From contig QFPO01000003.1 of NCBI GenBank assembly GCA_003241385.1, positions 496,001 to 560,000 of the forward strand: a DNA stretch of 64,000 nucleotides. The letters are read 5' to 3'. The notes beneath the pieces are model-generated. The model worked only from the letters and a program-made list of their open reading frames with translations. It made no database searches and had not been told where the DNA came from. The translations under genes and the position numbers were made by a program. Below are positions 24,222-32,515 of this stretch, one piece after another (the stretch's first letter is position 1; each line of letters begins with the position of its first letter). The DNA is from Rhodanobacter denitrificans (GTDB taxonomy: Bacteria > Pseudomonadota > Gammaproteobacteria > Xanthomonadales > Rhodanobacteraceae).

Positions 24222-25673
24222 ATGACCGACGTCGAAACCGGCAAATCGCAGACCGCCCTGCAGAGCCACCTCGCGCGCGTGGAGGAGTTGCTGCGCCGGC
24301 ACCGCGTGGTCGAGAGCCTGGCACATCGCCAGGAGGGGCTGCATCACGACCTGGTCGAGAATCTCGTGCACCGGCAGAACCTGGCCGAGCTGCAGCGCGA
24401 GATCGACCAGCTGCATCCGGCCGACATCGCGCACATCCTCGAGTCGCTGCCGCAGGAGGACCGCCAGAGCATCTGGAACCTCGTCAAGTCCGACCGCGAC
24501 GGCGAAATCCTGCTCGAGGTGTCCGACGCGGTCCGCGAGTCCCTGCTCGCGGAGATGGACACGCCGGAAATCCTCGCGGCGGCCGAGCAGCTCGACGCCG
24601 ACGAGCTGGCCGACCTGGCCGAGGACCTGCCCGAGGACGTCCTCTACACGCTGATGCAGCGCCTGACCGCCGACCAGCGCGCGCGCGTGCAGTCGGCGAT
24701 GGCCTGGGAGGAAGACCAGGTCGGCGCGGTGATGGACTTCGACATGGTGACGATCCGCGAGGACGTCAGCCTGGAGGTCGTGCTGCGTTATCTGCGTCGG
24801 CTCAAGGAGATTCCCGACCACACCGACAAGCTGTTCGTCGTCAACGGCGAGAACGTGCTGACCGGCGTGCTGCCGATCCGCTGGCTGCTCGTCAACGACC
24901 CGGCCAAGGACGTCGCCGAGGTCATGGCCGCCGACGCCAACACGTTCCATCCCGAGGACGACGTCACCGAGACCGCGCAGGCCTTCGAGCGCTACGACCT
25001 GGTCACCGCGCCGGTCGTCGACGGCGAAGGCAAGCTGATCGGCCGTCTGACGATCGACGCGATGGTCGACGTGATCCGCGAGGCCGGTGAGGCCGAGGCG
25101 CTCAGCCGCGCCGGTCTGCGCGAGAACGAGGACATCTTCGCATCGGTCTGGCGGTCGGTGCGCAACCGCTGGCTGTGGCTGGCGGTCAACCTGGTCACCG
25201 CGTTCGTCGCCTCACGCGTGATCGGCCTGTTCGAAGGCTCGATCGAGAAGCTCGTCGCGCTGGCCGCGCTGATGCCGATCGTCGCCGGCATCGGCGGCAA
25301 CTCCGGCAACCAGACGATCACGATGATCGTGCGCGCGCTCGCGCTCGACCAGATCACGCCGGCCAGCGCCAAGCGGCTGCTGCGCAAGGAGCTCGGCGTC
25401 GCGCTCGTCAACGGCCTGCTCTGGGGCGGCGTGATCGGGATCGTCGCCTGGCTGCTCTACGACAATCCGGCGCTCGGCCTGGTCATGACACTGGCGATGA
25501 CGCTGAACCTGCTGCTGGCCGCGTTCATGGGCGTGCTGATCCCGATGACGCTGCTGCGCTTCGACCGCGATCCGGCGATGGGATCGAGCGTGATGATCAC
25601 CGCGCTGACCGACTCGGGCGGCTTCTTCATCTTCCTCGGGCTGGCGACGCTGCTCCTGATCAGACAGGGCTGA
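24222..25673 (+). CDS. mgtE: Magnesium transporter MgtE
   Basis: 483-residue Mg2+ channel/transporter. The order is an N-terminal superhelical domain (about 55-160, Asp/Glu-rich), two CBS domains (about 165-295, e.g. VMDFDMVTIREDVSLEVVLRYLR and TAPVVDGEGKLIGRLTIDAM) and five membrane helices (about 315-482). The pore sequence GIGGNSGNQTITMIVRALAL and the late-helix Asp in ITALTDSGGFFIFLGLATL, corresponding to the Mg2+-binding Asp of the Thermus protein, are present. The ATG at 24222 gives MTDVETGKSQ. It is a single-gene unit. Confidence 0.95.
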   Translation: MTDVETGKSQTALQSHLARVEELLRRHRVVESLAHRQEGLHHDLVENLVHRQNLAELQREIDQLHPADIAHILESLPQEDRQSIWNLVKSDRDGEILLEVSDAVRESLLAEMDTPEILAAAEQLDADELADLAEDLPEDVLYTLMQRLTADQRARVQSAMAWEEDQVGAVMDFDMVTIREDVSLEVVLRYLRRLKEIPDHTDKLFVVNGENVLTGVLPIRWLLVNDPAKDVAEVMAADANTFHPEDDVTETAQAFERYDLVTAPVVDGEGKLIGRLTIDAMVDVIREAGEAEALSRAGLRENEDIFASVWRSVRNRWLWLAVNLVTAFVASRVIGLFEGSIEKLVALAALMPIVAGIGGNSGNQTITMIVRALALDQITPASAKRLLRKELGVALVNGLLWGGVIGIVAWLLYDNPALGLVMTLAMTLNLLLAAFMGVLIPMTLLRFDRDPAMGSSVMITALTDSGGFFIFLGLATLLLIRQG

Positions 25674-25761
25674 TCAGGCGGAGCCGAACGGGTTCGGCCG
25701 GACCGACCTGAGCCGCGCGACGCGATCGATCCCCGGCAACGCAGCCGCCGCTGCGGGCGCC

Positions 25762-26916
25762 TCAGCGCGCGCGTGCCGGATCGTCCGCCGCCGGCGGCAC
25801 GTCGACGACCACGACGGCGGCCGGTACCGCGTCGGCGTCGACGTCCTCATCCTCGTCTTCGCGACCGACGAACATGCCCCATACCGCCATGAACAGCGCG
25901 GCGATCATCGGGCCGATCACGAAGCCGTTGATGCCCATCAGCGCCATGCCGCCGATCGTCGAGATCAGCACGACGTAGTCGGGCATGCGCGTGTCCTTGC
26001 CGACCAGGATCGGCCGCAGCACGTTGTCGACCATGCCGATCACGATGACGCCGTAGGCGGCCAGGCCGATGCCCTTGGCCCAGTCGCCGGTCGCCAGGAA
26101 GTAGATCGCGACCGGTGCCCAGACCAGGCCGGCGCCGATCGCCGGCAGCAGCGACAGGAATGCCATCAGCACCGCCCACAGCAGCGCGCCCTGGATGCCG
26201 AGGAACCAGAACGCCAGGCCGCCGAGCGTGCCCTGGACGATCGCGACGACGACGTTGCCCTTGACCGTGGCGCGCGTGACGGTCGCCATCCGCGCGATCA
26301 GCTGACGCTTGTGCGCGGGCTCCAGCGGGATCGCCTCGACCACGCGCGCGATCAGCAGGCGCCCGTCGCGCAGCAGGAAGAACAGCAGGTACAGCATGAT
26401 GCCGAAGCCGACGATGAACTGGAACGTGTTCTGCCCGATGTTGATCGCCTGCGTCGCGACGAAGCGGCTGCCCTGGGCCGCGCCGGAACCGAGCTTGTCC
26501 TGCAGCGAGGCGACGTCGCCGAGGCCGATCCGTTCGAGCGGCTGCATCAGCCAGTCCGGCAGCGCCGAGAAGATGCGCTGCAGATAGGTGCCGAAGTTGA
26601 GCTCGCCGGACTGCACGCGCTGGTAGACCAGCGTGGTCTCCTGGATCAGCGAGGCGGTGATCGCCATCAGCGGCAGGATCGCGATCAGCAGGCACAGCGA
26701 CAGCGTCAGCAGCGCGGCCAGATTGGGCCGGCCCGGCAGCCGCCGCAGCAGCCAGCGATGCAGCGGCGCGAACAGCACCGCCAGCACCACGGCCCAGAAC
26801 ACCGCGCCGAAGAACGGCAGTAGGATCAACGCGAACGCGATCGTCACCGCACACAGCAGCAGCAGGAATACCGCGCGCTGCAGGAACGGCGTGTTCATCG
26901 TCTTCATCGCAGCCAT
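25762..26916 (-). CDS. AI-2E family transporter-like membrane protein
   Basis: 384 residues with eight hydrophobic helices in the AI-2E (PF01594) pattern: two N-terminal helices, a long amphipathic central region (residues about 80-150), a re-entrant LSLLPAIGAGLVWAPVAIYF segment and a terminal GINGFVIGPMIAALFMAVW. Members include quorum-signal exporters and Na+(Li+)/H+ antiporters; the substrate here is undetermined. Starts at 26916, 26907 and 26898 are all possible. A TATAGT hexamer on the minus strand at 26949-26954 could be its -10. The C-terminus ends in an acidic then Pro/Ala-rich tail. Confidence 0.85.
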   Translation of the reverse strand: MAAMKTMNTPFLQRAVFLLLLCAVTIAFALILLPFFGAVFWAVVLAVLFAPLHRWLLRRLPGRPNLAALLTLSLCLLIAILPLMAITASLIQETTLVYQRVQSGELNFGTYLQRIFSALPDWLMQPLERIGLGDVASLQDKLGSGAAQGSRFVATQAINIGQNTFQFIVGFGIMLYLLFFLLRDGRLLIARVVEAIPLEPAHKRQLIARMATVTRATVKGNVVVAIVQGTLGGLAFWFLGIQGALLWAVLMAFLSLLPAIGAGLVWAPVAIYFLATGDWAKGIGLAAYGVIVIGMVDNVLRPILVGKDTRMPDYVVLISTIGGMALMGINGFVIGPMIAALFMAVWGMFVGREDEDEDVDADAVPAAVVVVDVPPAADDPARAR

Positions 26917-27085
26917 CGCGCTGGAACCGCGGGTCGCGGCGTCGCGCGACTATAGCAATACCGTGCGGCGGCAGCCGCGCCCGCGATGCGCCGAATGCAA
27001 AGATTCGATTCGGTCTCGCGGCCGACGTTGCGGCCGGACGGCGGCCCCCACCGGCGCGCCGCTCCGGCGCTGCCTCGTGCCGGAC

Positions 27086-28966
27086 TCAGGGCTCGAAGCC
27101 GTCGGCGAACACGGTCTCGTCGAGGCCGTCCAGGCGCAGCACGCGGATCGCGTCCAGCCGCGAACGCTCGCCCTGGCCGCCGCTGCGCGCCAGCGCGACC
27201 TCGATCTCGCCGCCGGCGGCCTGAGCGAAGAAGCCGTAGCGGAGCGCGCTGCGCTGGCCGGCCAGCGCGAACACGCTGAACCGGTCGAGCACCGGCGTGC
27301 CCTGCAGGCGCACGTCCTGCACGCGGCAGCTCGCGCTGTTGCACGGGTTGTAGGTCTCGGCGAAGTGCAGCTCGACGAAGTACTCGCCGGGCGGCACCGG
27401 CAGCCGGTAGCCCCAGTTGCCGTAGCTGACCCGGTAGTCCTCATACAGCGGATCGTCGAGGCTGCCGAACAGCGCGCCCGGCCCCGACGCAGTCGAGGCC
27501 TCGGTGCTGCCGTAGAAGAAGGCGTCGGCTTCGTAGCGGCTGCCGTCCGCCGCATCGTAGGCGCCGCCGCCGGCATTGACCGCGAGCGCGACCGGCGGCG
27601 TGGCGCCGGCCGGCAGCACCAGGACCTGCTGCACGAACTGCCCCTGCGCGGCGCCGTCGTCGGCGCCGACGCGGATCCGGTAGCGCCCGGCGGCGGGCGC
27701 GGCGATCGTCGCGCGGCGGCGGTCGGCCGGATCGACTTCGAGCAGACTGCCGGCCGGCGCCTGCTCGAGCGTCCAGTCCAGCGCGATCGTCGCCGGTGCC
27801 GGCAGGCCGTCGTCGAGCACGCGGGCGCGCAGATCGAGCGGCTGGCCCGCGTGCACGACCGCCTCGGACAGCACGAAGACGCGCGGCGCCGCATTGTCGA
27901 CGGCCGGCGTCGTGACGCGCAGGCTGGTCGAGGCCTCGGTCCAGCCGCCGAGCGTCGCATCGTCGCTGGCGCCGCGCGCCTGCATGCGCACGGTCTGCGT
28001 GCCGGAGCCGAGCGCCAGCGCATCGACCGACCACGGCGAGACGCCCGCGGCGGTCCCGGATGCGGCGCCAAGGAACCAGCGCACCGATTCGATCGCGGCG
28101 TCCGGCGAGCCGGCCGAGCCGGCGAGGTCCAGCACCGTGGCCGACGTCGTCCAGACCGGCCCGGTGGTCGGCTCGGACAGACGCACGTACGGCTCGACCG
28201 CGACGTTCGGCTGGCCGAGCCGCTGCGCGATCAGCCAGTCGAACAGGCGCACGCTGGCGTAGGTGCGCGTCCAGATCGCATGGCCGCCGGTCGCGAACTC
28301 GGTGTAGAGCGGGTCGCCGGCGGCGGCACGCAGGGCCGCGACGTGGTTGCGCGAATGGGCGACCGTCACCGTGCCGTCGTCGACGGCATGGAAGAACCAG
28401 GCCGGCGTCGTCGCCCAGGCCGCGTCGCCGGCCGTATAGCCGGTGTGCGGACAGACCGGCACGATCGCCGCGAACAGACCGTTGTAGCTGCCGATCAGAT
28501 CGAGCGCCCCGCCGCCGCCCATCGAGATACCGGTCAGATAGATGCGCCCGGCGTCGTACGGAAACTCCGACTGCACCTGCTCGAGCACGTCGATCAGCCG
28601 GTTCTTCTGGCCGCCCCACTGGCCGCCTTCGCCGAGACAGCACTGCGGCGCGACCATGATCATCGGCTGCTGCGCCTGCCGTGCCGGATAGACCAGCTGC
28701 ATCGCGCCGTTGGCGGCATTGCCGAGCTGGGACTGATTGTCGGTGCCGGTCTCGCCCGAGCCGTGCAGGAACAGCAGCAGCGGGCAGCCGGCATGGCCCT
28801 GGCAGGCCGGCGGCACGTAGATCCGGAACGGCAGGCGATCGTCGGGCGGATCGTTGCGGCGCAGGAAATCCTCGGCGCAGATCCGGTCGGGCGGACAGCC
28901 GGCCGAAGCCGCCAGGCTCGTCGTCGACAGCATCAGGCCGAGCAGCAGCGAGCGGGCGCGGATCAT
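27086..28966 (-). CDS. Secreted esterase/peptidase-like hydrolase fused to malectin domain
   Basis: 626 residues with a signal peptide (MIRARSLLLGLMLSTTSLAA, cleavage near SAG). Residues about 45-250 form an alpha/beta hydrolase of the COG4099/PHB-depolymerase-like group: oxyanion region LLLFLHGSGETG, nucleophile GISMGG (Ser148), Asp196 or 197 (HAVDDGTV) and His229 (TGGHAIW). An Ig/PKD-like stretch follows (about 375-470), then a malectin-type carbohydrate-binding domain (about 485-600; VNAGGGAYDAADGSRYEAD, EYFVELHFAETY). The C-terminus ends ETVFADGFEP, similar in form to the end of the 62963 gene. Likely role: extracellular carbohydrate-ester or polymer hydrolysis; exact substrate unknown. 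Confidence 0.85.
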   Translation of the reverse strand: MIRARSLLLGLMLSTTSLAASAGCPPDRICAEDFLRRNDPPDDRLPFRIYVPPACQGHAGCPLLLFLHGSGETGTDNQSQLGNAANGAMQLVYPARQAQQPMIMVAPQCCLGEGGQWGGQKNRLIDVLEQVQSEFPYDAGRIYLTGISMGGGGALDLIGSYNGLFAAIVPVCPHTGYTAGDAAWATTPAWFFHAVDDGTVTVAHSRNHVAALRAAAGDPLYTEFATGGHAIWTRTYASVRLFDWLIAQRLGQPNVAVEPYVRLSEPTTGPVWTTSATVLDLAGSAGSPDAAIESVRWFLGAASGTAAGVSPWSVDALALGSGTQTVRMQARGASDDATLGGWTEASTSLRVTTPAVDNAAPRVFVLSEAVVHAGQPLDLRARVLDDGLPAPATIALDWTLEQAPAGSLLEVDPADRRRATIAAPAAGRYRIRVGADDGAAQGQFVQQVLVLPAGATPPVALAVNAGGGAYDAADGSRYEADAFFYGSTEASTASGPGALFGSLDDPLYEDYRVSYGNWGYRLPVPPGEYFVELHFAETYNPCNSASCRVQDVRLQGTPVLDRFSVFALAGQRSALRYGFFAQAAGGEIEVALARSGGQGERSRLDAIRVLRLDGLDETVFADGFEP

Positions 28967-29160
28967 GGCGGGCGATCTTCACGGGCGGGACGTACACGCT
29001 AGCGTAGCGCGCCGCGCGTACCGTGACGGCGCGCGCGATTCGCACCGCGGCCGCGCCGGCGACGACCCGGGACCGCCGTCCGGGAGCATCGCCCGGGATC
29101 AACGGCACCACGCGCGGGTCGGGCGGCGTCAGACCGCTTGTGCGGCCCGGCTCCCTCCTC

Positions 29161-29173
29161 TACGTTGCCCGCC
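29161..29173 (+). promoter_or_regulatory. -10-like TACGTT immediately before sensor kinase start
   Basis: TACGTT at 29161-29166 lies 7 nt before the ATG at 29174, again spaced as for a leaderless transcript. No good -35 was seen. Confidence 0.25.
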
Positions 29174-30274
29174 ATGCGCAATGCGACCGCCACCGCCGCG
29201 GCGGCCACGCTCGCCTGGCTCGTCTACGGGCTGATCTTCGCCGAGCAGCTCGTCAACATGGAACCGGGCGGCGGCCTGCCGTGGCACGAGGCGATCGAAC
29301 GCAGTCTGCTCGGCCTGGTCGCGTGCTGGATACCGCTGACGATCGGCCTGGTCGCGGTGGTGCGGCGCTATCCGCTCGAACGCGGCCGCCTGCGTGCCGG
29401 CATCGTCGCATCGGTGCTCGCGGTCGCCGCCGTGCTGACGCTGCGCGCGGTCTACGTCTGGGCGCTCGATCCGCTGCTCGGCTACTGGTACGAGCGCACG
29501 CCGCCGTTCGGCGAGGTGCTGTTCCATAGCGTGCGCTTCAACTTCATGCTGTCGTGGCTGATCGTCGGCGTCGCCCACGCCTGGGTCTATGCCGGCAACG
29601 TGCGCGCCGATCGGCTGCGCATCGCGCGGCTCGAGGCCGGCCTCGCGCAGGCGCGGCTCGATGCGCTGGCAGCCCAGCTCAACCCGCACTTCCTGTTCAA
29701 CGCGCTGAATGCGATCGCCGAGCTGATCCACCACGATCCGGACGCGGCCGACGGCATGTTGGTCGCGCTGTCCGCGCTGCTGCGCCGCAGCCTCGCGCAG
29801 ACGCCGGGCGAGGAGGTCCGCGTCGAGGAGGAGCTCGCATTGCTGCGCCAGTATCTGGTGATCGAACAGCTGCGCTTCGGCGACCGGCTCGGCGTGCGGA
29901 TCAGCGCCGATCCGGACTGCCGCGACGCGCGCGTGCCGCCGCTGATGCTGCAGCCGCTGGCCGAGAACGCGATCGTGCACGGCATCGGCCGGCGGCGCGG
30001 CGCCGGCATGCTGCGGATCGAGCTGCGTCGTGCCGCCGGACGCCTGCGCATTGAGGTCCATGACGAAGGCGCCGTCGCCGCCGCGGCGCCGCCGGCCAGC
30101 GGTCACGGCATCGGACTGGACAATCTGCGCGGCCGGCTGCACGCGCATTACGGCGAGGACTGGGCGCTCGATCTGCAGACCGGCCCGACGCATTCGAGCG
30201 TGCGGATCGACCTGCCGCTGCGCATCGCACGCGGATCCGAACCGGCCGCGGCCGCCGTCGCGGTGCCGGCATGA
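29174..30274 (+). CDS. LytS/YehU-type sensor histidine kinase
   Basis: 366 residues: four N-terminal membrane helices (residues about 5-150) with short loops and no obvious sensor domain, then the His_kinase region with QLNPHFLFNALNAIAELIHH (phospho-His172) and a HATPase domain with N-box PLAENAIVHGIG and G-box GHGIGLDNLRGRL. This group pairs with LytTR regulators, here encoded by the next gene, which overlaps by 4 nt. The ATG at 29174 (MRNATAT) is preferred to one 12 codons upstream because it directly precedes the first helix. Confidence 0.92.
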   Translation: MRNATATAAAATLAWLVYGLIFAEQLVNMEPGGGLPWHEAIERSLLGLVACWIPLTIGLVAVVRRYPLERGRLRAGIVASVLAVAAVLTLRAVYVWALDPLLGYWYERTPPFGEVLFHSVRFNFMLSWLIVGVAHAWVYAGNVRADRLRIARLEAGLAQARLDALAAQLNPHFLFNALNAIAELIHHDPDAADGMLVALSALLRRSLAQTPGEEVRVEEELALLRQYLVIEQLRFGDRLGVRISADPDCRDARVPPLMLQPLAENAIVHGIGRRRGAGMLRIELRRAAGRLRIEVHDEGAVAAAAPPASGHGIGLDNLRGRLHAHYGEDWALDLQTGPTHSSVRIDLPLRIARGSEPAAAAVAVPA

Positions 30275-31005
30275 GGCCGCTGCGCATCGCGATCGTCGAC
30301 GACGAGCCGCTGGCGCGCCTGCGGCTGCGCCGTCTGCTGGCCGCGCAGCCGGCGATCGCGGCCGTGCACGATTACGACAGCGGCCAGGCCTTGCTGGCGG
30401 CCTGGCGCACGACGCCGGCCGACGTCGTCTTCGTCGACGTGCAGATGCCGGAACTGGACGGCTTCGCCGCGATCGAGCAGCTGCCGCCGCCGCGTCCGCC
30501 GATCGTCTTCGTGACCGCGCATGCCGAGCACGCCGCGCAGGCATTCGACATCGCCGCCGCCGACTATCTGGTCAAGCCGGTCTCGGCCGAACGCCTGGCC
30601 GACACGCTGCGACGGATCCGCGAACGCGATGCGCCGACGGCGGGGCGCGCCGCGTACCCGCCGCGCCTGGCCCTGCCGATCGGGCGCCGCATCCAGCTCG
30701 TCGACGTCGACGCGATCGACTGCGTGCTGGCCCAGGCCAACTACGTCGAGATCCGCGTCGGCACGCGCTGCTTCGTGCTGCGCAAGCCGCTGACCGCGCT
30801 GCAGCAGGAGCTCGATCCGGCACGCTTCGCACGCGTGCACCGCTCGGTGCTGGTGCGCATCGCCGCGGTCGGCGGCATCGAGCCGCTGGCGTCGGGCCGG
30901 TTCCGGCTGCAGCTGGCCGGCGGCCAGGTGCTGACCACGGGGCGCAGCTACCGCGAGCAGGTCCGCCGCAGCTTCGGACTGGCACCGGCCGCGGCCGCCG
31001 ATTGA
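30271..31005 (+). CDS. LytTR-family response regulator
   Basis: 244 residues: receiver domain (1-120; acidic pair D10/D11, phospho-acceptor D56 in VVFVDVQMPELDG, Lys in DYLVKPVS) and a C-terminal LytTR DNA-binding domain (about 138-235; DAIDCVLAQANYVEIRV, LTALQQELDPARFARVHRSV). It forms a two-component system with the kinase just upstream. Related proteobacterial systems (AlgR/FimS-like) control secretion, biofilm or carbon uptake; targets here are unknown, though the divergent secreted hydrolase gene is a candidate. Confidence 0.94.
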   Translation: MRPLRIAIVDDEPLARLRLRRLLAAQPAIAAVHDYDSGQALLAAWRTTPADVVFVDVQMPELDGFAAIEQLPPPRPPIVFVTAHAEHAAQAFDIAAADYLVKPVSAERLADTLRRIRERDAPTAGRAAYPPRLALPIGRRIQLVDVDAIDCVLAQANYVEIRVGTRCFVLRKPLTALQQELDPARFARVHRSVLVRIAAVGGIEPLASGRFRLQLAGGQVLTTGRSYREQVRRSFGLAPAAAAD

Positions 31006-31142
31006 ACGGTCCGGCCGACCGGCGGTGACGGCGGCGTGCCGTTCGTCCACAGCCATGCGGCGCCGGTCCCGTCACGATTGAATCGACGGCACCCGAACGG
31101 GTTTCCTCGGCGCCCGCTTCGCTGGCCAGAGGATCCCGAGAG

Positions 31143-31976
31143 ATGCGATTCACCGCCGTCGTCTGCCTGTCGCTCGCCGTAGCGGCGCCGCACGCCTTCG
31201 CCGATCCGTGCGCGACGAATTTCAGCAAGAAGGGCTCGCCGTTCACCGGCACGGTCTATCGTTCGTCGGTCGCACTGGCCGACCTGAGCGTGGCCAGCGC
31301 GATCGAGCAGCTGCGCGCGATCGCGCTCGCGGACCGGCTGGCCGTGCTCTCGGCCGACCCGGAAGGCGGCAGCCTGCTGATCGAGCAGCCCGAGACCGCG
31401 CGGAACAAGCCGATTCCGATGATCCTCGGCGCGTCGGTCGAGAACGGCGTCACCCACCTGACGATGGAGGTCAAGCTCTCGGCCGGCGCCTTCGCCAAGG
31501 CCGACGACGTGCGTCGCGAGATCTGCACGATGCTGGCGAAGGTGCAGCCCGGCGCGGCCGGCGACGCGGCGGCGCGCAGGCTCGCCGCCGACACGCCCGA
31601 CGTCGCGCCCGAGCGCCTCGACGCGTTCATCTTCTCGCAGCAGATCGCCCGGCAGGCCGGCGAGAACTCGTCCACGATCAACGTCCGCTACAAGGGACGC
31701 CGCTACACGCTGACCGGGCGCGCGGACTTCATCATGGAGGACGGCAGCGGCTACAACGTCGGCTTCTCGATTCCGGAGATGAGCGAGCGCCTGATCGCCT
31801 CCGGACCGCTGGGCGCGAAGTTCAAGGTCGGTGTGAGCTGCCTGATGGCCGCGAGCCAGACCGCCTACACGCTGTCACTGCGCGAGAACGACACGATCGC
31901 GCTGACCGGCACATTCGCGCGCTACGACCAATTCCGCCACGTGGTCTGGCTCGACGGCTGCGTGCAGGCGCGCTGA
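31143..31976 (+). CDS. Exported protein with C-terminal OB-fold-like region
   Basis: 277 residues with a signal peptide (MRFTAVVCLSLAVAAPHAFA). The mature N-terminal half is mixed alpha/beta without known motifs (SSVALADLSVASAIEQLRAI). The C-terminal third (about 185-277) resembles a small beta-barrel of the OB or tRNA_anti-like kind: NVRYKGRRYTLTGRADFI, then a Cys-bearing strand, YTLSLRENDTIALTGTFARY and VVWLDGCVQ. Cys at about 21, 123, 237 and 273 could pair in the periplasm. Function unknown. It is separated from the LytTR gene by 137 nt and probably has its own promoter. Confidence 0.72.
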   Translation: MRFTAVVCLSLAVAAPHAFADPCATNFSKKGSPFTGTVYRSSVALADLSVASAIEQLRAIALADRLAVLSADPEGGSLLIEQPETARNKPIPMILGASVENGVTHLTMEVKLSAGAFAKADDVRREICTMLAKVQPGAAGDAAARRLAADTPDVAPERLDAFIFSQQIARQAGENSSTINVRYKGRRYTLTGRADFIMEDGSGYNVGFSIPEMSERLIASGPLGAKFKVGVSCLMAASQTAYTLSLRENDTIALTGTFARYDQFRHVVWLDGCVQAR

Positions 31977-32156
31977 CGCGCGGGATCAGCGCAAGCGCGA
32001 GGCTCGGATAGAGGCTCGGATATGGATGACCGCATCGACGCGCCGGCCGCACCCGTGCCGCGGAGTCGACACGCCGGCGCCGCAATCGAGACGGGGCGGG
32101 GACCGGCCGATCGCGCCGGCGCGGCCGACGAGCGGCCGCGCGGCGCCGATCGGGGA

Positions 32157-32507
32157 TCAGACGTGGCTGACGTCGTGCAGCTTCCAGTGGCGGCCGATCA
32201 GCAGGTCCAGGCGATGCCGCAGGATCGCGTGCGGCAGACGCGTCACGACCTCGACGTCGCAGCGCAGGTCCGACTGGCTCGCCGTGACCACGGCATCCGG
32301 ATCGCTGGCGCCGGTCGCCGGGTCGACCTCGTCCGGGTCGGGCTGCATCGCGCGCCAGCGCTGCCACAGCGTCGGCTCGCGCAGCGCCGACTGCAGCGCG
32401 GCCGCGAACGCCTCGGGCGAGACGCCGTGAAACGACAGCTGCTCGACCTCGCCGCGGGCGGCCGACAGATCGTCGACGGTCAGGAAGAACTTCTGGGTTT
32501 GGGACAT
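32157..32507 (-). CDS. Small conserved protein of unknown function, 116 aa
   Basis: Starts at the ATG at 32507 (MSQTQKFFLTVDDLSAARGE), cytoplasmic, no membrane segment. It is acidic in the middle (MQPDPDEVDPATG) and ends in a basic/aromatic LIGRHWKLHDVSHV. I do not recognise a named domain. It is the last gene of the five-gene minus-strand operon starting at 36082 and lies 8 nt after the membrane-protein stop codon, so co-expression is likely. The long frame open upstream belongs to the neighbour's shadow. Confidence 0.75.
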   Translation of the reverse strand: MSQTQKFFLTVDDLSAARGEVEQLSFHGVSPEAFAAALQSALREPTLWQRWRAMQPDPDEVDPATGASDPDAVVTASQSDLRCDVEVVTRLPHAILRHRLDLLIGRHWKLHDVSHV

Positions 32508-32515
32508 CGGGGATT

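Noticed and set aside
25683..25698. GCCGAAC/GTTCGGC palindrome between mgtE and the AI-2E gene as terminator
   Set aside because: The loop would be only 2 nt and no T run follows; too weak to annotate.
31999..32022. Perfect tandem duplication of a 12-bp unit (GAGGCTCGGATA)
   Set aside because: Two copies only, in a short convergent spacer; no evident function, probably slippage.
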